From Crocinitomix sp044361315 (lineage in GTDB: Bacteria > Bacteroidota > Bacteroidia > Flavobacteriales_D > Crocinitomicaceae), in NCBI GenBank assembly GCA_044361315.1, contig JBIKJA010000003.1:1-64000 (forward strand): a stretch of DNA of 64,000 nt, read 5' to 3'. The notes below the pieces were generated by a model. That model did no database searches and was not told the origin of the DNA. It saw only the letters and a program-made list of their open reading frames with translations. The stretch's first letter is position 1. Each line of letters opens with the position of its first letter. Made by a program: the position numbers and the translations under genes. Shown piece after piece: positions 7,144-16,135 of this stretch.

Positions 7144-9851
7144 AGTTAGAAGACTTTTCATATAATTATTTGAAACAAAACTTCCCTGTAGGTTTTGAAA
7201 AATGGTATTTAGAAACTGAAGGTTTTGATGGTTATGTTGAAATAAGAATCCCTGATATAAACATAAGAGAAAAAATTAAATCAGTTGCAAATAAATTAAG
7301 AGATAAAACATACAATTTTACTAATAATGACCTAGAAGATATTAAGTGTTTTATTAAAAATACTGATAACATTTTTCATTCCTCACAGTGGACAGCAAAC
7401 TTCAACACAGATATCAAATTGAAAAGTGGTGCGGACTTAGATCACGTTTTTTTATTTAATAAAATCAAACAAAGTTCAAATTTTGCAGCTTCGCAGCTTA
7501 ATAATATTTTTGAAATCAAAACATACAATGCACACTTGCCACATTTATATAGTATTGTCAAAAATGTACAGGATGAATATAATTACCCGGTGTTCTATCC
7601 TCATTGGCAGGCAATTTATAAATGGCTAAAATATAAAAATGAATGTAGTTACGATCAGCTAACACAATTCTATATTGATTTTGTTGTGCCTGACGATTCA
7701 AATAAATATAAGGCCTTCGGCTCTTCTATAAATGTTTTTCACATCGAATACTTAAGATGGTGCTTGAACACAAACCAAGGTTATAAGAAAACCGAAGTAT
7801 CAAGACGTCTTCTTAAAAAATGGCATTACGACAACGAACAATTTTTAAACGAAATACACACTCCAATGCAAAAAATGGAATACATAAACCTCGATAAATG
7901 GAGGTTATTAAACGAAACACTTTTCAAAGCATATATTGATTGCTTCAAATTCCTTGCAAATAAACAAGAAAATGAACCTGCAAAGGCTATGGTTAAAGCC
8001 TTGACTTTGCATGGTATCCTTATGAAAGTGAATGAGGGTGACTACACAAGTTTTTATACTATAGCACGTGAGTTAGGCATTTATTATCAAGATGCAAATG
8101 ACCTCTTTATACTAGGTGATATTGCTCAAAAGTATATTGATGGCCAAATTTCTTATAATGATTATCTAAAATATTACATACTAAATACGGAATTTCTTAT
8201 TAACGGTGAAGTAGTTCATCCTTTTGAGGAAATTTTAAATACCCTTAAGAATGGACCATTAGCTATTGATACTATTGTACAATTGTGTGTAAAATGTATA
8301 CCTGTAAATAAAAGAGCTGCCAATGCTACTGATAAGTTAAACACATTTATAAGAAGAGCTGTAGACGCAAATCTAATCAAAAAAGAAGGAGACAAATATT
8401 CTACAGTAAAAGATTTCAAACTTACCGAAAATGCTATAACTAAAAGCGGCCTTGACAAAGTTGCTTTTGAAAATAAATTTGTGGGTACAGGAAAAACTAA
8501 GCAAGAAAATATTGTGAAAGAAATGATAAACAGAAGCATACCTCCAACTATTTTAGATGGCAGTGCAGGTAATCCAACGCATAACGATAGCAAAAGGAAT
8601 GATAACAAATATCCTCTAAATCAAATCTTATTCGGCCCTCCAGGGACAGGTAAAACAGATGCAACGGTTGAAAAAGCCTTAGAAATTTTAGACCTGAAAA
8701 CAGATGATAGAACAGAAAACAGAGAAATTTTCAGAGGTCTGCTAAATAAAAAAATATTCTTTGTTACTATGCATCCGTCATACAGCTATGAGGATTTTGT
8801 GCAGGGTATAAAACCTAAAACATCTAAAGATGGTGCACTTCTTTTCGAAAGTAAACCTGGTATTTTTAAAGTTGTTTCTGAATTAGCCACAAATATATTC
8901 GAAGATGAAGGTGAAGTATTTGACAGTGAAGTTAACAACAAAGATCTACTTCGCATATTTTACTTTCTTTCAAAGTTTAATACCAAAGACGATAAAAAGG
9001 CTTCAAATTATTTCGGTGCAAATACATATAGCAATACATACAAAATAATTGGCGAGAAATTTAGTATTAATCCAAATACAATTAATAATCATGTTGACAA
9101 ATTTGATTACTTAGCATCAGATGAACGTGCAGGATGGAAACCAAGAAATGGGAGTGATGATAAGCTAGATAATAGCGAAATGTGGCCATACAATGATATA
9201 TATATTGAATTAAAAGATAAATCATTTGAGCAAATAAAAGATGTAATTAAATTAATTGAAAAAAAGACAGAAACGAAAGTTAAACGAACAGAGGATAATA
9301 CCAATTATGTTTTAATACTTGATGAAATAAACAGAGCCAATATTTCAAAAGTTTTTGGCGAACTAATAACTTTGCTTGAAGAAGATAAAAGAATAGGAAA
9401 AGAAAACGAACTATCTGTTACTCTGCCATCAGGAGAAATATTCTCGGTTCCGCCAAACCTTTTCATTATTGGGACAATGAATACAGCAGACAAATCCATT
9501 GCACTTGTCGATATTGCTTTAAGAAGAAGATTCCAATTTATACCTGTTTATCCTGATTCATCTATTATTACTAATTTTTGTAAAAGTGCTGATAAAGCTG
9601 ACAAGGCTTTATTTATGGATTCACTTAATACAAGACTTAGAGTTGATAAAGGTGTTGACTTCCAGATTGGACATGCATATTTTCTTAAAGCCAATTTACT
9701 AGCTGATGTTATAAATGAAAATGTGATACCACTTCTTACAGAGTATTACAGAAATGACTTAGAGAAAGTTAAAAAACTACTATCAGATTTAGGAAAGCCG
9801 CTTGATGAAGACTATTACACCAAAACAGGTTTACTAAAATACATTGGATAG
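7140..9851 (+). CDS. mcrB: McrB-like AAA+ GTPase restriction subunit
   Basis: A 903-residue protein with a C-terminal McrB-type AAA+ motor. Walker A is GPPGTGKT at about 499-506, followed by HPSYSYEDFVQG, typical of McrB. Walker B is LILDEINRANIS (Asp about 728), then IIGTMNTADKS (McrB signature with Asn about 781) and an ALRRRF arginine region. In McrBC this ring uses GTP to drive the nuclease McrC along DNA. The N-terminal 450 residues, which should read the DNA, match no DUF3578-type domain I recognise; residues 370-440 look like a winged helix. It is coupled to mcrC (2-base gap). Confidence 0.92.
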   Translation: MKLEDFSYNYLKQNFPVGFEKWYLETEGFDGYVEIRIPDINIREKIKSVANKLRDKTYNFTNNDLEDIKCFIKNTDNIFHSSQWTANFNTDIKLKSGADLDHVFLFNKIKQSSNFAASQLNNIFEIKTYNAHLPHLYSIVKNVQDEYNYPVFYPHWQAIYKWLKYKNECSYDQLTQFYIDFVVPDDSNKYKAFGSSINVFHIEYLRWCLNTNQGYKKTEVSRRLLKKWHYDNEQFLNEIHTPMQKMEYINLDKWRLLNETLFKAYIDCFKFLANKQENEPAKAMVKALTLHGILMKVNEGDYTSFYTIARELGIYYQDANDLFILGDIAQKYIDGQISYNDYLKYYILNTEFLINGEVVHPFEEILNTLKNGPLAIDTIVQLCVKCIPVNKRAANATDKLNTFIRRAVDANLIKKEGDKYSTVKDFKLTENAITKSGLDKVAFENKFVGTGKTKQENIVKEMINRSIPPTILDGSAGNPTHNDSKRNDNKYPLNQILFGPPGTGKTDATVEKALEILDLKTDDRTENREIFRGLLNKKIFFVTMHPSYSYEDFVQGIKPKTSKDGALLFESKPGIFKVVSELATNIFEDEGEVFDSEVNNKDLLRIFYFLSKFNTKDDKKASNYFGANTYSNTYKIIGEKFSINPNTINNHVDKFDYLASDERAGWKPRNGSDDKLDNSEMWPYNDIYIELKDKSFEQIKDVIKLIEKKTETKVKRTEDNTNYVLILDEINRANISKVFGELITLLEEDKRIGKENELSVTLPSGEIFSVPPNLFIIGTMNTADKSIALVDIALRRRFQFIPVYPDSSIITNFCKSADKADKALFMDSLNTRLRVDKGVDFQIGHAYFLKANLLADVINENVIPLLTEYYRNDLEKVKKLLSDLGKPLDEDYYTKTGLLKYIG

Positions 9852-9853
9852 TT

Positions 9854-11317
9854 ATGGCAATACCAATAAATCTTTTTGAGTTTGTAAAATATCCTTGGGC
9901 CAGTTCCGAGGAACTTAAGATTATCAGTGCAAAAAAAATGTTTTCTGACGACCTTGAAAAGGCACTTGATTATATATGGATAGATAGGAAAAGGTTTATG
10001 CCTTCTGAAAATTTATACTATGAATCAAGTTCAAAAAAACAACGCTTTATTGATTTTAGAAAAAATGAAATTGTGCCAAGAAACTGGATAGGCACAATAC
10101 ATGTAAGAAGTAATGACGAAGAGTATGCAATAAACTTATTACCAAAAATATTTTATAAAGAAAATCACAATTACACCACCAAAGAAACAGATAGCATATT
10201 TGCTCATATTTTATGGTGGCTTTCAGGCAGCGAAAAGCAGAACTACTCTACTATGGAGAGCTCACTTGGTGCATTAGAGTCTGACTTTTTAGAAATATTG
10301 GTCTTTATGTTTTCAAGTTATACTCTTGAAATATTTTCCGCTACATCTTATCACTATTATGACACAGTAAATGAAGAACTTGAAACAGTAAAAGGGCAAA
10401 TAGATTTCAATAAATATGTTCAGAATTACGTAGTTGGGAACAGACATAAATTGCCTTGTATTTTTGATTCCTTTCAGTATGACAACCAGTTTAACCGCAT
10501 TGTGAAATATGTAAGTACAATTCTTAAAGACTTTACTAAAAACAAACAAACAAAGCGCAACCTCGAAGAAATTCTTTTCATTTTAGATGAAGTGGAATAT
10601 ACAACCACAAGACCTGAAGATTGTGATAAAGTTGTTTTAAACCCGATTTACACTGAGTTTAAAACGATACTTGATAATTGCAAAATGTTTCTTTCATCCT
10701 TATCGATTTACAAATGGAAAGATGACTACAGTGTTTTTGCCTTATTAATTCCAAGCGAAAAACTATTTGAGAATTTTATTTTCTCTAGTCTTAGACAAAA
10801 TGCTATCCCCCAAATTTCAAATGTTAGCAGAACAAGACCCGGTAGAACTCATTTAGTAAGACAAGCCCCAAGCTTGGTAGCCAACAGATACAATATGATA
10901 AATGATATTGTTGTCAAACTTCAGGATAAGTCATACATCCTTTTTGATACCAAATACAAGAAAATTTACAACACGAAACTTCAAGAAGAAGAAGATATTG
11001 ACCCTGTTTACAATATATCACAAGCTGATATATACCAAATGGTATCATATGCAGTTGGTAGTGGAATTTCAGATATTGGATTAATTTATCCGGCTTTGCC
11101 TTTTGAGCCTCAAAAAAATGAACTACCTGTTTACGAAATACAAGATGAATTTACGAATGACACAGTAATTAGAATCCATCCTTTTAAGGTGGATATTGTG
11201 CATAGCGATGGTTTAGAATTAGAGGTTTCAGGTAAACTTGAAAATTTATTTGAATCGGCAAATCAAAAGTTGGTCAAGCAATTGAACGATTCTGTTAAAG
11301 CAATTAAAAACATTTAA
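9854..11317 (+). CDS. mcrC: McrC-like restriction endonuclease subunit
   Basis: A 487-residue McrC homologue, the partner that carries the nuclease. The PD-(D/E)XK site is seen in DIVVKLQDKSYILFDTKYK with Asp 351, Asp 365 and Lys 367, followed by QADIYQMVSYA, typical of McrC nuclease domains. The N-terminal part should activate the McrB ring. In LlaJI and BsuMI, McrB/McrC relatives work with C5-methyltransferases as a restriction-modification system, which fits the gene order here better than a stand-alone McrBC. Two bases separate it from the next gene, so all four genes from 7140 are probably one operon. Confidence 0.9.
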   Translation: MAIPINLFEFVKYPWASSEELKIISAKKMFSDDLEKALDYIWIDRKRFMPSENLYYESSSKKQRFIDFRKNEIVPRNWIGTIHVRSNDEEYAINLLPKIFYKENHNYTTKETDSIFAHILWWLSGSEKQNYSTMESSLGALESDFLEILVFMFSSYTLEIFSATSYHYYDTVNEELETVKGQIDFNKYVQNYVVGNRHKLPCIFDSFQYDNQFNRIVKYVSTILKDFTKNKQTKRNLEEILFILDEVEYTTTRPEDCDKVVLNPIYTEFKTILDNCKMFLSSLSIYKWKDDYSVFALLIPSEKLFENFIFSSLRQNAIPQISNVSRTRPGRTHLVRQAPSLVANRYNMINDIVVKLQDKSYILFDTKYKKIYNTKLQEEEDIDPVYNISQADIYQMVSYAVGSGISDIGLIYPALPFEPQKNELPVYEIQDEFTNDTVIRIHPFKVDIVHSDGLELEVSGKLENLFESANQKLVKQLNDSVKAIKNI

Positions 11318-11318
11318 T

Positions 11319-12038
11319 ATGAATTTACCTGAAGAATATAAAAAATTAATCGCATTAGGCATTGATAAATCTGCAAATCTCCCTGATTTAAATGATATGA
11401 CAGACCGAGGACAATATCCTATGAAACCTTGGACTGCTTCTAAAACCTGTGGCACTATTGCATTAATAAAAAAGTACAATATAACAGACGAGGAAACATT
11501 TGTTGAAAAATTTCAGATAGAATCTAAAATTCCGCTTGAGGTTTTAACAAATCAAGTATATGAACATCAAACAAAATATTTTGGCAAGTATAAATACGAT
11601 AAATCAATAATTTTTAAATACATATACTGCTGCGTAGTAATTAATAGTTTAATGGGCAATTCAACAGAAAGAAAATTTGACAGTTGGGCTCAAAATAATG
11701 GCATAAAATTAAAAGAGCCAAATCATCTTATGGATGAAAAATTTCATACTGACAGATTAGAAGTTGATGCTTCGGGTAAAGTAATTAGTTTCATTTCAAT
11801 TAAACCCCAAAGTTTTTACTCAAACTTCATGCAGTACACTGATGTTTTTGCAGGGTTGCAAGCGATTTCTAAACTGACAGGTTTACCTTGGAAAATATAT
11901 TATAGAGAAGATAACGTTTTTAGGAGGATTCAACTAATTGATTTATCACAAGAAAGGCAATTGTTAATTATAAAATGGGCTCAAGATTATTCTAAAGAAG
12001 AACTCGATGAAATTCTTCCAATACTAAAAACCTTATAA
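11319..12038 (+). CDS. Probable restriction endonuclease-like protein
   Basis: A 239-residue soluble protein starting one base after mcrC ends. Residues 117-162 contain ERKFDSWAQNNGIK, then TDRLEVD and an ISIKPQSFY segment. Together these give an early Glu (117), an acidic pair (Asp 145, Glu 148) and Lys 162, a plausible PD-(D/E)XK nuclease centre like that of type II restriction enzymes. The assignment rests on this pattern and on context; I do not firmly recognise the family. It could supply the actual cut for the methyltransferases upstream, or be a third restriction component like YdiR of BsuMI. Confidence 0.6.
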   Translation: MNLPEEYKKLIALGIDKSANLPDLNDMTDRGQYPMKPWTASKTCGTIALIKKYNITDEETFVEKFQIESKIPLEVLTNQVYEHQTKYFGKYKYDKSIIFKYIYCCVVINSLMGNSTERKFDSWAQNNGIKLKEPNHLMDEKFHTDRLEVDASGKVISFISIKPQSFYSNFMQYTDVFAGLQAISKLTGLPWKIYYREDNVFRRIQLIDLSQERQLLIIKWAQDYSKEELDEILPILKTL

Positions 12039-12040
12039 TT

Positions 12041-12865
12041 ATGAATAGAAGAGACACTGAGAGAAATCACCCATATGCTAATGAAGTATTTTCTTATTTA
12101 AATATCTTTGATATTCAGGGTTTATTAAAGGAAGACGATGTTTACAAATGCGGTATAGAAGCATATCAAGTAGAAGATTTTAATTCAATTCGTTTTGATT
12201 TGCTAAAACCACAAGAAGAAAAAGCAAGATTTATATTTTGTGCTCAGCTAGGTGTACCTTACTATATAATTATAACATCTGAGGCGAGTGGTACCTACCA
12301 ATTTTATGATACTGTTTTAACTAATGGTATTATCAATTATGTATTAAAATATAATTTTACAAAAGCTAATTTTATCAATTGGTGGCGTTCACAACAAAGC
12401 TTTAACCAGAAAAAAGCAATGTACAATGCAGGTAGTAGAATAGCTCAAAGTATTATTGATATTGATCTTTTTGGTAACTCATTGGCATGGGGTGTGAATA
12501 TAGATGGCTTTACTTATGATACACAAACAAACAGAGTTGTTTCAATTTATGAAAAAAGAATATGTACATATAAGCCACCATATACAGTAGACAATTATGA
12601 TCCCAATAGATTTTTTCATGGTACAGCAAACCGTTCTGGAGACTTTCCTTCATGGAACATTTTGTTTGAGCTAACTAAAAAAATGAATGTTTCGCTATTA
12701 CTTTTTACATTTGACACAAGCAGTAATAAAAAATTGGGTGCCTCCAAAATTATAGGGATTAGTCAGCAATCAGGGCTTTCGTATAAGCAGAATATAAAAC
12801 CAAATTTGAATTTATTTATTGACAACTTACCCAATATTAGAAAATGGGTAAATGAAAATATTTAA
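12041..12865 (+). CDS. Hypothetical nuclease-like protein, last gene of restriction operon
   Basis: A 274-residue soluble protein starting two bases after its neighbour. Residues 150-173 read WGVNIDGFTYD ... SIYEKRI: an Asp (155) in a beta hairpin, then Glu 171 and Arg 173 about 16 residues on, similar to the D ... E-x-K layout of PD-(D/E)XK nucleases, though with Arg in place of the usual Lys. Tight spacing with the McrBC-like genes implies a shared job. I do not recognise the family; an accessory nuclease or specificity factor is inference. Confidence 0.5.
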   Translation: MNRRDTERNHPYANEVFSYLNIFDIQGLLKEDDVYKCGIEAYQVEDFNSIRFDLLKPQEEKARFIFCAQLGVPYYIIITSEASGTYQFYDTVLTNGIINYVLKYNFTKANFINWWRSQQSFNQKKAMYNAGSRIAQSIIDIDLFGNSLAWGVNIDGFTYDTQTNRVVSIYEKRICTYKPPYTVDNYDPNRFFHGTANRSGDFPSWNILFELTKKMNVSLLLFTFDTSSNKKLGASKIIGISQQSGLSYKQNIKPNLNLFIDNLPNIRKWVNENI

Positions 12866-13031
12866 AATACCCCACGCAATTTGCAAGCACAATTAAAAAC
12901 CGCACAAGGAGATAAATTTCGCCTTTAGTCTGCTGTTGACAGAAGTGAAGCTAGCCCACGTTTTGGGTTTTTATGGGTTTTCAATAAATTTAGTGGTTTT
13001 TGGTCCTTGAGTTTTTTCAATAATCGTTTGA

Positions 13032-13240
13032 TTATTTCTGTTGGTTGACCAAATTTGATCTATTAAGTTTTATTTTTAGTTTACTTAAGGTCATGTTTGT
13101 TGGTGAAAATCCAATTTTCTCCAAATCTAATTTTCCTAAAAAATAGCTATAAACCGAATGGGATTATCCCTCGAAATTCGATCTTCGAAAGAGCTAAAAC
13201 TGATTTGATCTCTTGCTTTACCTTGTTTGTGTTGCCTCAT
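13032..13240 (-). pseudogene. IS1182-family transposase remnant, N-terminal
   Basis: The minus strand from an ATG at 13240 reads MRQHKQGKARDQISFSSFED, then RISRDNPIRFIAIF before a stop. One frame over, it resumes GKLDLEKIGFSPTNMTLSK to a stop at 13032. This is the conserved start of IS1182-type transposases, broken by a frameshift and truncated after about 70 residues. The rest of the element is absent. Confidence 0.65.
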
Positions 13241-13299
13241 TAAAGACACAAAATTGTGAGGTAGTTTGCAAGGAAATTTTTGTATATTTAAGAACTAAT

Positions 13300-13366
13300 T
13301 AGTGTTGGTTTTTTCACGGACTGCCGTTACCACACATAATAAAAAGACAGCGATATACCTAAAACA
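13300..13366. other. Cassette-like spacer motif
   Basis: Non-coding stretch containing TGCCGTTACCACACATAATA and then GACAGCGATATAC, close in wording to the spacer before the gene at 17175 (GGCGTTAGTGGTAATACAAT, then ACACGATATC). The likeness suggests a shared boundary element ahead of small orphan genes. Confidence 0.35.
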
Positions 13367-13496
13367 ATGCCTACAAAAAAACTTAAAGAAGTTATTACTT
13401 CAACTGAAATGGCGATGGAATACATTATTCAGAATTGAAAAAAACAAGAAACGACATTAAAGATTTGGATTATTCAACAATTGAAAAACACATATA
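13367..13496 (+). pseudogene. Small frameshifted gene fragment
   Basis: An ATG at 13367 opens MPTKKLKEVITSTEMAMEYI, which soon stops. In the +2-shifted frame the sequence continues HYSELKKTRNDIKDLDYSTI and ends at a stop touching the next start (ATAAATG). The two parts together would make a protein of about 43 residues that ran into the gene at 13498. Either it carries a frameshift or only one part is real. No family recognised. Confidence 0.35.
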
Positions 13497-13497
13497 A

Positions 13498-13887
13498 ATG
13501 AAAGCAATAAAAAGAACATTTTTAGACGGAGATGAAATTTTAAGATTCAACGCTTCAAACAATTTTGAAATTGAACGACATTTTAGTGCGGTAAATATGA
13601 ATTTCGAAAATAATACGCTTAATTTGTGGTTTGACCACTCATATGCAGTAATACCTGACTCAATTACAGTTGAAGCAATTTATTTGGACTGTTCCAAGAA
13701 AATTGAGAAATATGAAACGCTTGAATTTATAGAAACATTTGATATTCCTCTTCCGAAAGAAGGAATTTTAAAACATAATGAGTTCTCAATTCCAATAAAA
13801 ATTAACGAGGAGACAAAAATATTATGGAAAATCAATTTCAAAATTAAACCGAAAATTGTTTGTGATTTACACATTTCACTATCTTGA
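13498..13887 (+). CDS. Hypothetical protein (129 aa)
   Basis: A soluble 129-residue protein predicted to be mostly beta strand, with alternating hydrophobic residues (NTLNLWFDHSYAVI, then IPIKINEETKILWKINFKI). No signal peptide and no motif I recognise. It is an orphan between a broken small frame and a hairpin spacer, as expected for a mobile cassette passenger. The size and beta-rich style are like the unrelated orphan at 17175. Confidence 0.6.
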   Translation: MKAIKRTFLDGDEILRFNASNNFEIERHFSAVNMNFENNTLNLWFDHSYAVIPDSITVEAIYLDCSKKIEKYETLEFIETFDIPLPKEGILKHNEFSIPIKINEETKILWKINFKIKPKIVCDLHISLS

Positions 13888-13927
13888 AAAACATTTAAAC
13901 AGACAGACAATGAAAGAATTACGTGTG

Positions 13928-14054
13928 GTAACAAAGGCTATATGCAATAAGGGTTTCAGTGGTAATTTGAGTATTTTACCCCGATCAAAATTTCTTGTGT
14001 GTGAACAGGTTACTGCTCCGCAATTCCTTACTGCATATAGCCTCAACCGTTACA
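13928..14054. repeat. Long imperfect hairpin, attC-like spacer
   Basis: Perfect 11-base inverted arms GGCTATATGCA (13936-13946) and TGCATATAGCC (14032-14042) are flanked by GGTAAC on the left and GTTAC on the right, which also pair. The enclosed loop is 85 bases. Nested inner and outer arms of this kind are the layout of integron attC sites, though the outer boxes do not match the canonical GTTRRRY. Confidence 0.5.
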
Positions 14055-14055
14055 T

Positions 14056-14220
14056 GAAACGCATAAATCTACGGGTGCTGTAAAAGACGAAGTAAGTGAG
14101 CTTTTTAAGAAATTTATCGAAATCCAATTTATTGAAGTAGTTCCAAGTAAAGAATTTGCATTCGTCATTAAAAAAATGATGTCACTTGAAGAAATCAAAA
14201 CTAGTATTGAAAATAGTTAA
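14056..14220 (+). pseudogene. C-terminal gene fragment
   Basis: Fifty-four codons are open to a TAA at 14218-14220 and look coding: STGAVKDEVSELFKKFIEI, then VVPSKEFAFVIKKMMSLEE. No start codon is found in this frame and it begins directly at the end of the hairpin at 13928-14054. It is probably the tail of a gene cut off by insertion or deletion. Family not recognised. Confidence 0.4.
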
Positions 14221-14286
14221 TCTTTAGAAGACTCCTCACAACAGTGAAAGCAAAAAACATCTGCGAAGCAAAGTAGAATTAGCTTA

Positions 14287-14303
14287 TTTGCGCTTAGCGC
14301 AAA
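14287..14303. repeat. Short perfect inverted repeat
   Basis: TTTGCGCT and AGCGCAAA face each other across a single base, 71 bases before the gene at 14374. It may be part of a spacer hairpin or an operator. No T run follows, so it is not a terminator. Confidence 0.4.
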
Positions 14304-14373
14304 CCATTTCTTCAATATGCGCAATTCAATAATTCTGGTGCGATAAAAATGTCGACATTGCTGAAAAAACAAA

Positions 14374-15003
14374 ATGAAAACACTTCTTGTATTGTCAATC
14401 GCACTTATTTACACTTCGAATTGCTTTGGGTTTATAACACCCAATAACACAGCTGAAAGGCATAAAACACAAATCAATAGTGAGAGGGCAAATGTCTTAA
14501 ATTTACCACTTTCAAAATACGAGCTGCAGTCAGCGAGTGATAGTCTTCAAGGTCTGCTTATGGTGAATAGTTTAACGCACACCGCTGTGCTAATCCCCCT
14601 AGAAGAAAAAACAGACTCAATAAAAATCAATTTAAATAAAAATTCAATAAATTTCAGTTATGGAATCGCTTCTGTTCACTTTTCTTATGAAAGATTATAC
14701 CAGGGTAAAGTTTTTGGAAGCAAAAATTCAACCATAGTAGACTTTGGATTGGGTGGTGTAGCTCACTGGGAAGGGTATAGTCCTTATATCATTAGTCGTT
14801 TTGGTATCTTAACTGGTAGCGGAAGCCGACACTTTGAGGCGAAAGCAGGTGCCTGCTTTTTTTGGGCTGGAGATTTATCAGGTATCTTATTGCCATCTGG
14901 TTCGATTGGGTATAGAAAACAAAAACCTGGTAGTCGTTTTATTTTTAGGACCGGTATTGGTTTTCCAGATTTTTTGTACGTAAGTTGGGGGTATAGTTTT
15001 TAA
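14374..15003 (+). CDS. Small outer-membrane beta-barrel-like protein
   Basis: A 209-residue protein with a signal peptide (MKTLLVLSIALIYTSNCFG). The second half has alternating aromatic and polar residues in short strands (VHFSYERLY, YSPYIISRFGI, GSRFIFRTGIG, FLYVSWGYSF) and ends in Phe, as outer-membrane barrels usually do. It may insert into the outer membrane with about eight strands. Function unknown; it stands alone between cassette-like spacers. Confidence 0.6.
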   Translation: MKTLLVLSIALIYTSNCFGFITPNNTAERHKTQINSERANVLNLPLSKYELQSASDSLQGLLMVNSLTHTAVLIPLEEKTDSIKINLNKNSINFSYGIASVHFSYERLYQGKVFGSKNSTIVDFGLGGVAHWEGYSPYIISRFGILTGSGSRHFEAKAGACFFWAGDLSGILLPSGSIGYRKQKPGSRFIFRTGIGFPDFLYVSWGYSF

Positions 15004-15085
15004 TTTACTTCAAGGCATAGATTATTCAAGGTTCTATCATAAATGTATATTTTCTATGGAGAATTAAATTAATCAAAAAACCAGC

Positions 15086-15111
15086 CCATAACCGCACCTT
15101 TGGCGTTATGG
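15086..15111. repeat. Inverted repeat in cassette-like spacer
   Basis: CCATAAC (15086-15092) pairs with GTTATGG (15105-15111), followed by CGGGGGAAGTGCG. It lies between two unrelated, convergent units (the barrel protein and the Hip operon). Confidence 0.45.
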
Positions 15112-15138
15112 CGGGGGAAGTGCGAATTATAATTCCCC

Positions 15139-15185
15139 TTGTGTTTAGTATAATTTGGCGTTTTGTGTTTGTTATAATTTGGTGC
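15139..15185. repeat. Two tandem copies of a 24-base repeat
   Basis: TTGTGTTTAGTATAATTTGG (plus CGTT) is followed at once by a second copy, TTGTGTTTGTTATAATTTGG (plus TGC), with three or four mismatches. It is non-coding and lies just past the 3' end of the hipT-like gene. Confidence 0.6.
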
Positions 15186-15196
15186 TTATTTGGATA

Positions 15197-16135
15197 CTAA
15201 GCAATCCTTTCAAATCTATTTTTTATCAAATCTTTGAAGGCAACCTTAAACTCATCACTCATAAAACTATCATCAATACAACGAAACCATTTTTCTTTAG
15301 CCTTCCCCATTTTATTAAAAATGTTCTCCTGTTGTTTATTGTGTAGCTTAAAAGAATTGAACACCGTTATGAAATCTTTTCTATTAATTTTTTTCTTCTT
15401 AGCATTCAAAGTTAGAGCAAAATCTTCATCGTCGGCAGGATTAACAATTGCTGTTGCCACCATATCATAAGCGGGAGATAGAATGTAACCTTGCTCATTC
15501 ATTTTGATTATAGAGAAGTTTTTTAAGTGCATATCAGCATTCCCCGTTAAGAATGAAAACAACACTTGTTCAAAGAAATTTACTAAATCCAAACCCGGAT
15601 TTGAGGAATGTTTCAAAAGAACTTTAGCAATCTGTTCATAAGACCCATGATATTTGTTTTCTGTCATTCTTTCTGTCAATTGACACATGTCCTCCATTAA
15701 AAGTTTTTGTCCTTTTACACGGTCAATTCTCTTGGTGATGTAGGTAAGATTCCCTGATTGTAATCGTATCAAACTATGGGGCACCATTTTTATTTTGGCT
15801 ATGGTTCCCAAGTGCATTGTTACATCTTCAACTTCTGGTAATTGATTAAAATTTTTAGTAGGTGGTTTTAATATATAATCTCCCCACAAACCAACAATAG
15901 TAAATCGTTTTCCTTCACCTTTTTCACTTGGCGTTAATTCCAAAGATAATTTAGCTTGAACTCCCGTTAAAGTAGTTTGACTTTTTACGACCTGTAAAGC
16001 CAATTCTTCCATTTGGTTTTCTGTGTAAGGTAATTCCGGAGGAGTAGATTGCCCAAATATTTTTTTACAACAAGAAGGATGAAAATCTACTTCATTTTCA
16101 GATAATGGTTCGTAACAAGAGAGACATCTTTTCAT
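15197..16135 (-). CDS. hipT: HipT-like serine/threonine kinase toxin
   Basis: A 312-residue HipA-family kinase without the usual N-terminal subdomain 1, as in HipT of the tripartite HipBST system. HipA and HipT toxins block translation by phosphorylating aminoacyl-tRNA synthetases (GltX for HipA, TrpS for HipT). Visible: the loop TTLTGVQAKLSL, an ATP-binding Lys near residue 90 (DYILKPP), the catalytic GNADMHLKNFS (Asp 201, Asn 206) and the metal-binding SPAYDMVAT (Asp 224). Where HipT has Ser57-x-Ser59, this protein has Thr55-Leu-Thr57. Residues 4-22 carry CLSCYEP ... HPSCC, a possible zinc-binding knuckle absent from E. coli HipA. It overlaps hipS by 4 bases. Confidence 0.85.
   Translation of the reverse strand: MKRCLSCYEPLSENEVDFHPSCCKKIFGQSTPPELPYTENQMEELALQVVKSQTTLTGVQAKLSLELTPSEKGEGKRFTIVGLWGDYILKPPTKNFNQLPEVEDVTMHLGTIAKIKMVPHSLIRLQSGNLTYITKRIDRVKGQKLLMEDMCQLTERMTENKYHGSYEQIAKVLLKHSSNPGLDLVNFFEQVLFSFLTGNADMHLKNFSIIKMNEQGYILSPAYDMVATAIVNPADDEDFALTLNAKKKKINRKDFITVFNSFKLHNKQQENIFNKMGKAKEKWFRCIDDSFMSDEFKVAFKDLIKNRFERIA

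Noticed and set aside
7140..11317. A stand-alone methyl-dependent McrBC system
   Set aside because: A C5-methyltransferase in the same island would make its own DNA a target unless the motor reads another sequence; LlaJI/BsuMI-like is more consistent.
13856..14083. A 75-residue plus-strand frame overlapping the end of the 13498 gene
   Set aside because: It runs through the long hairpin spacer, so its residues are dictated by the inverted repeat.
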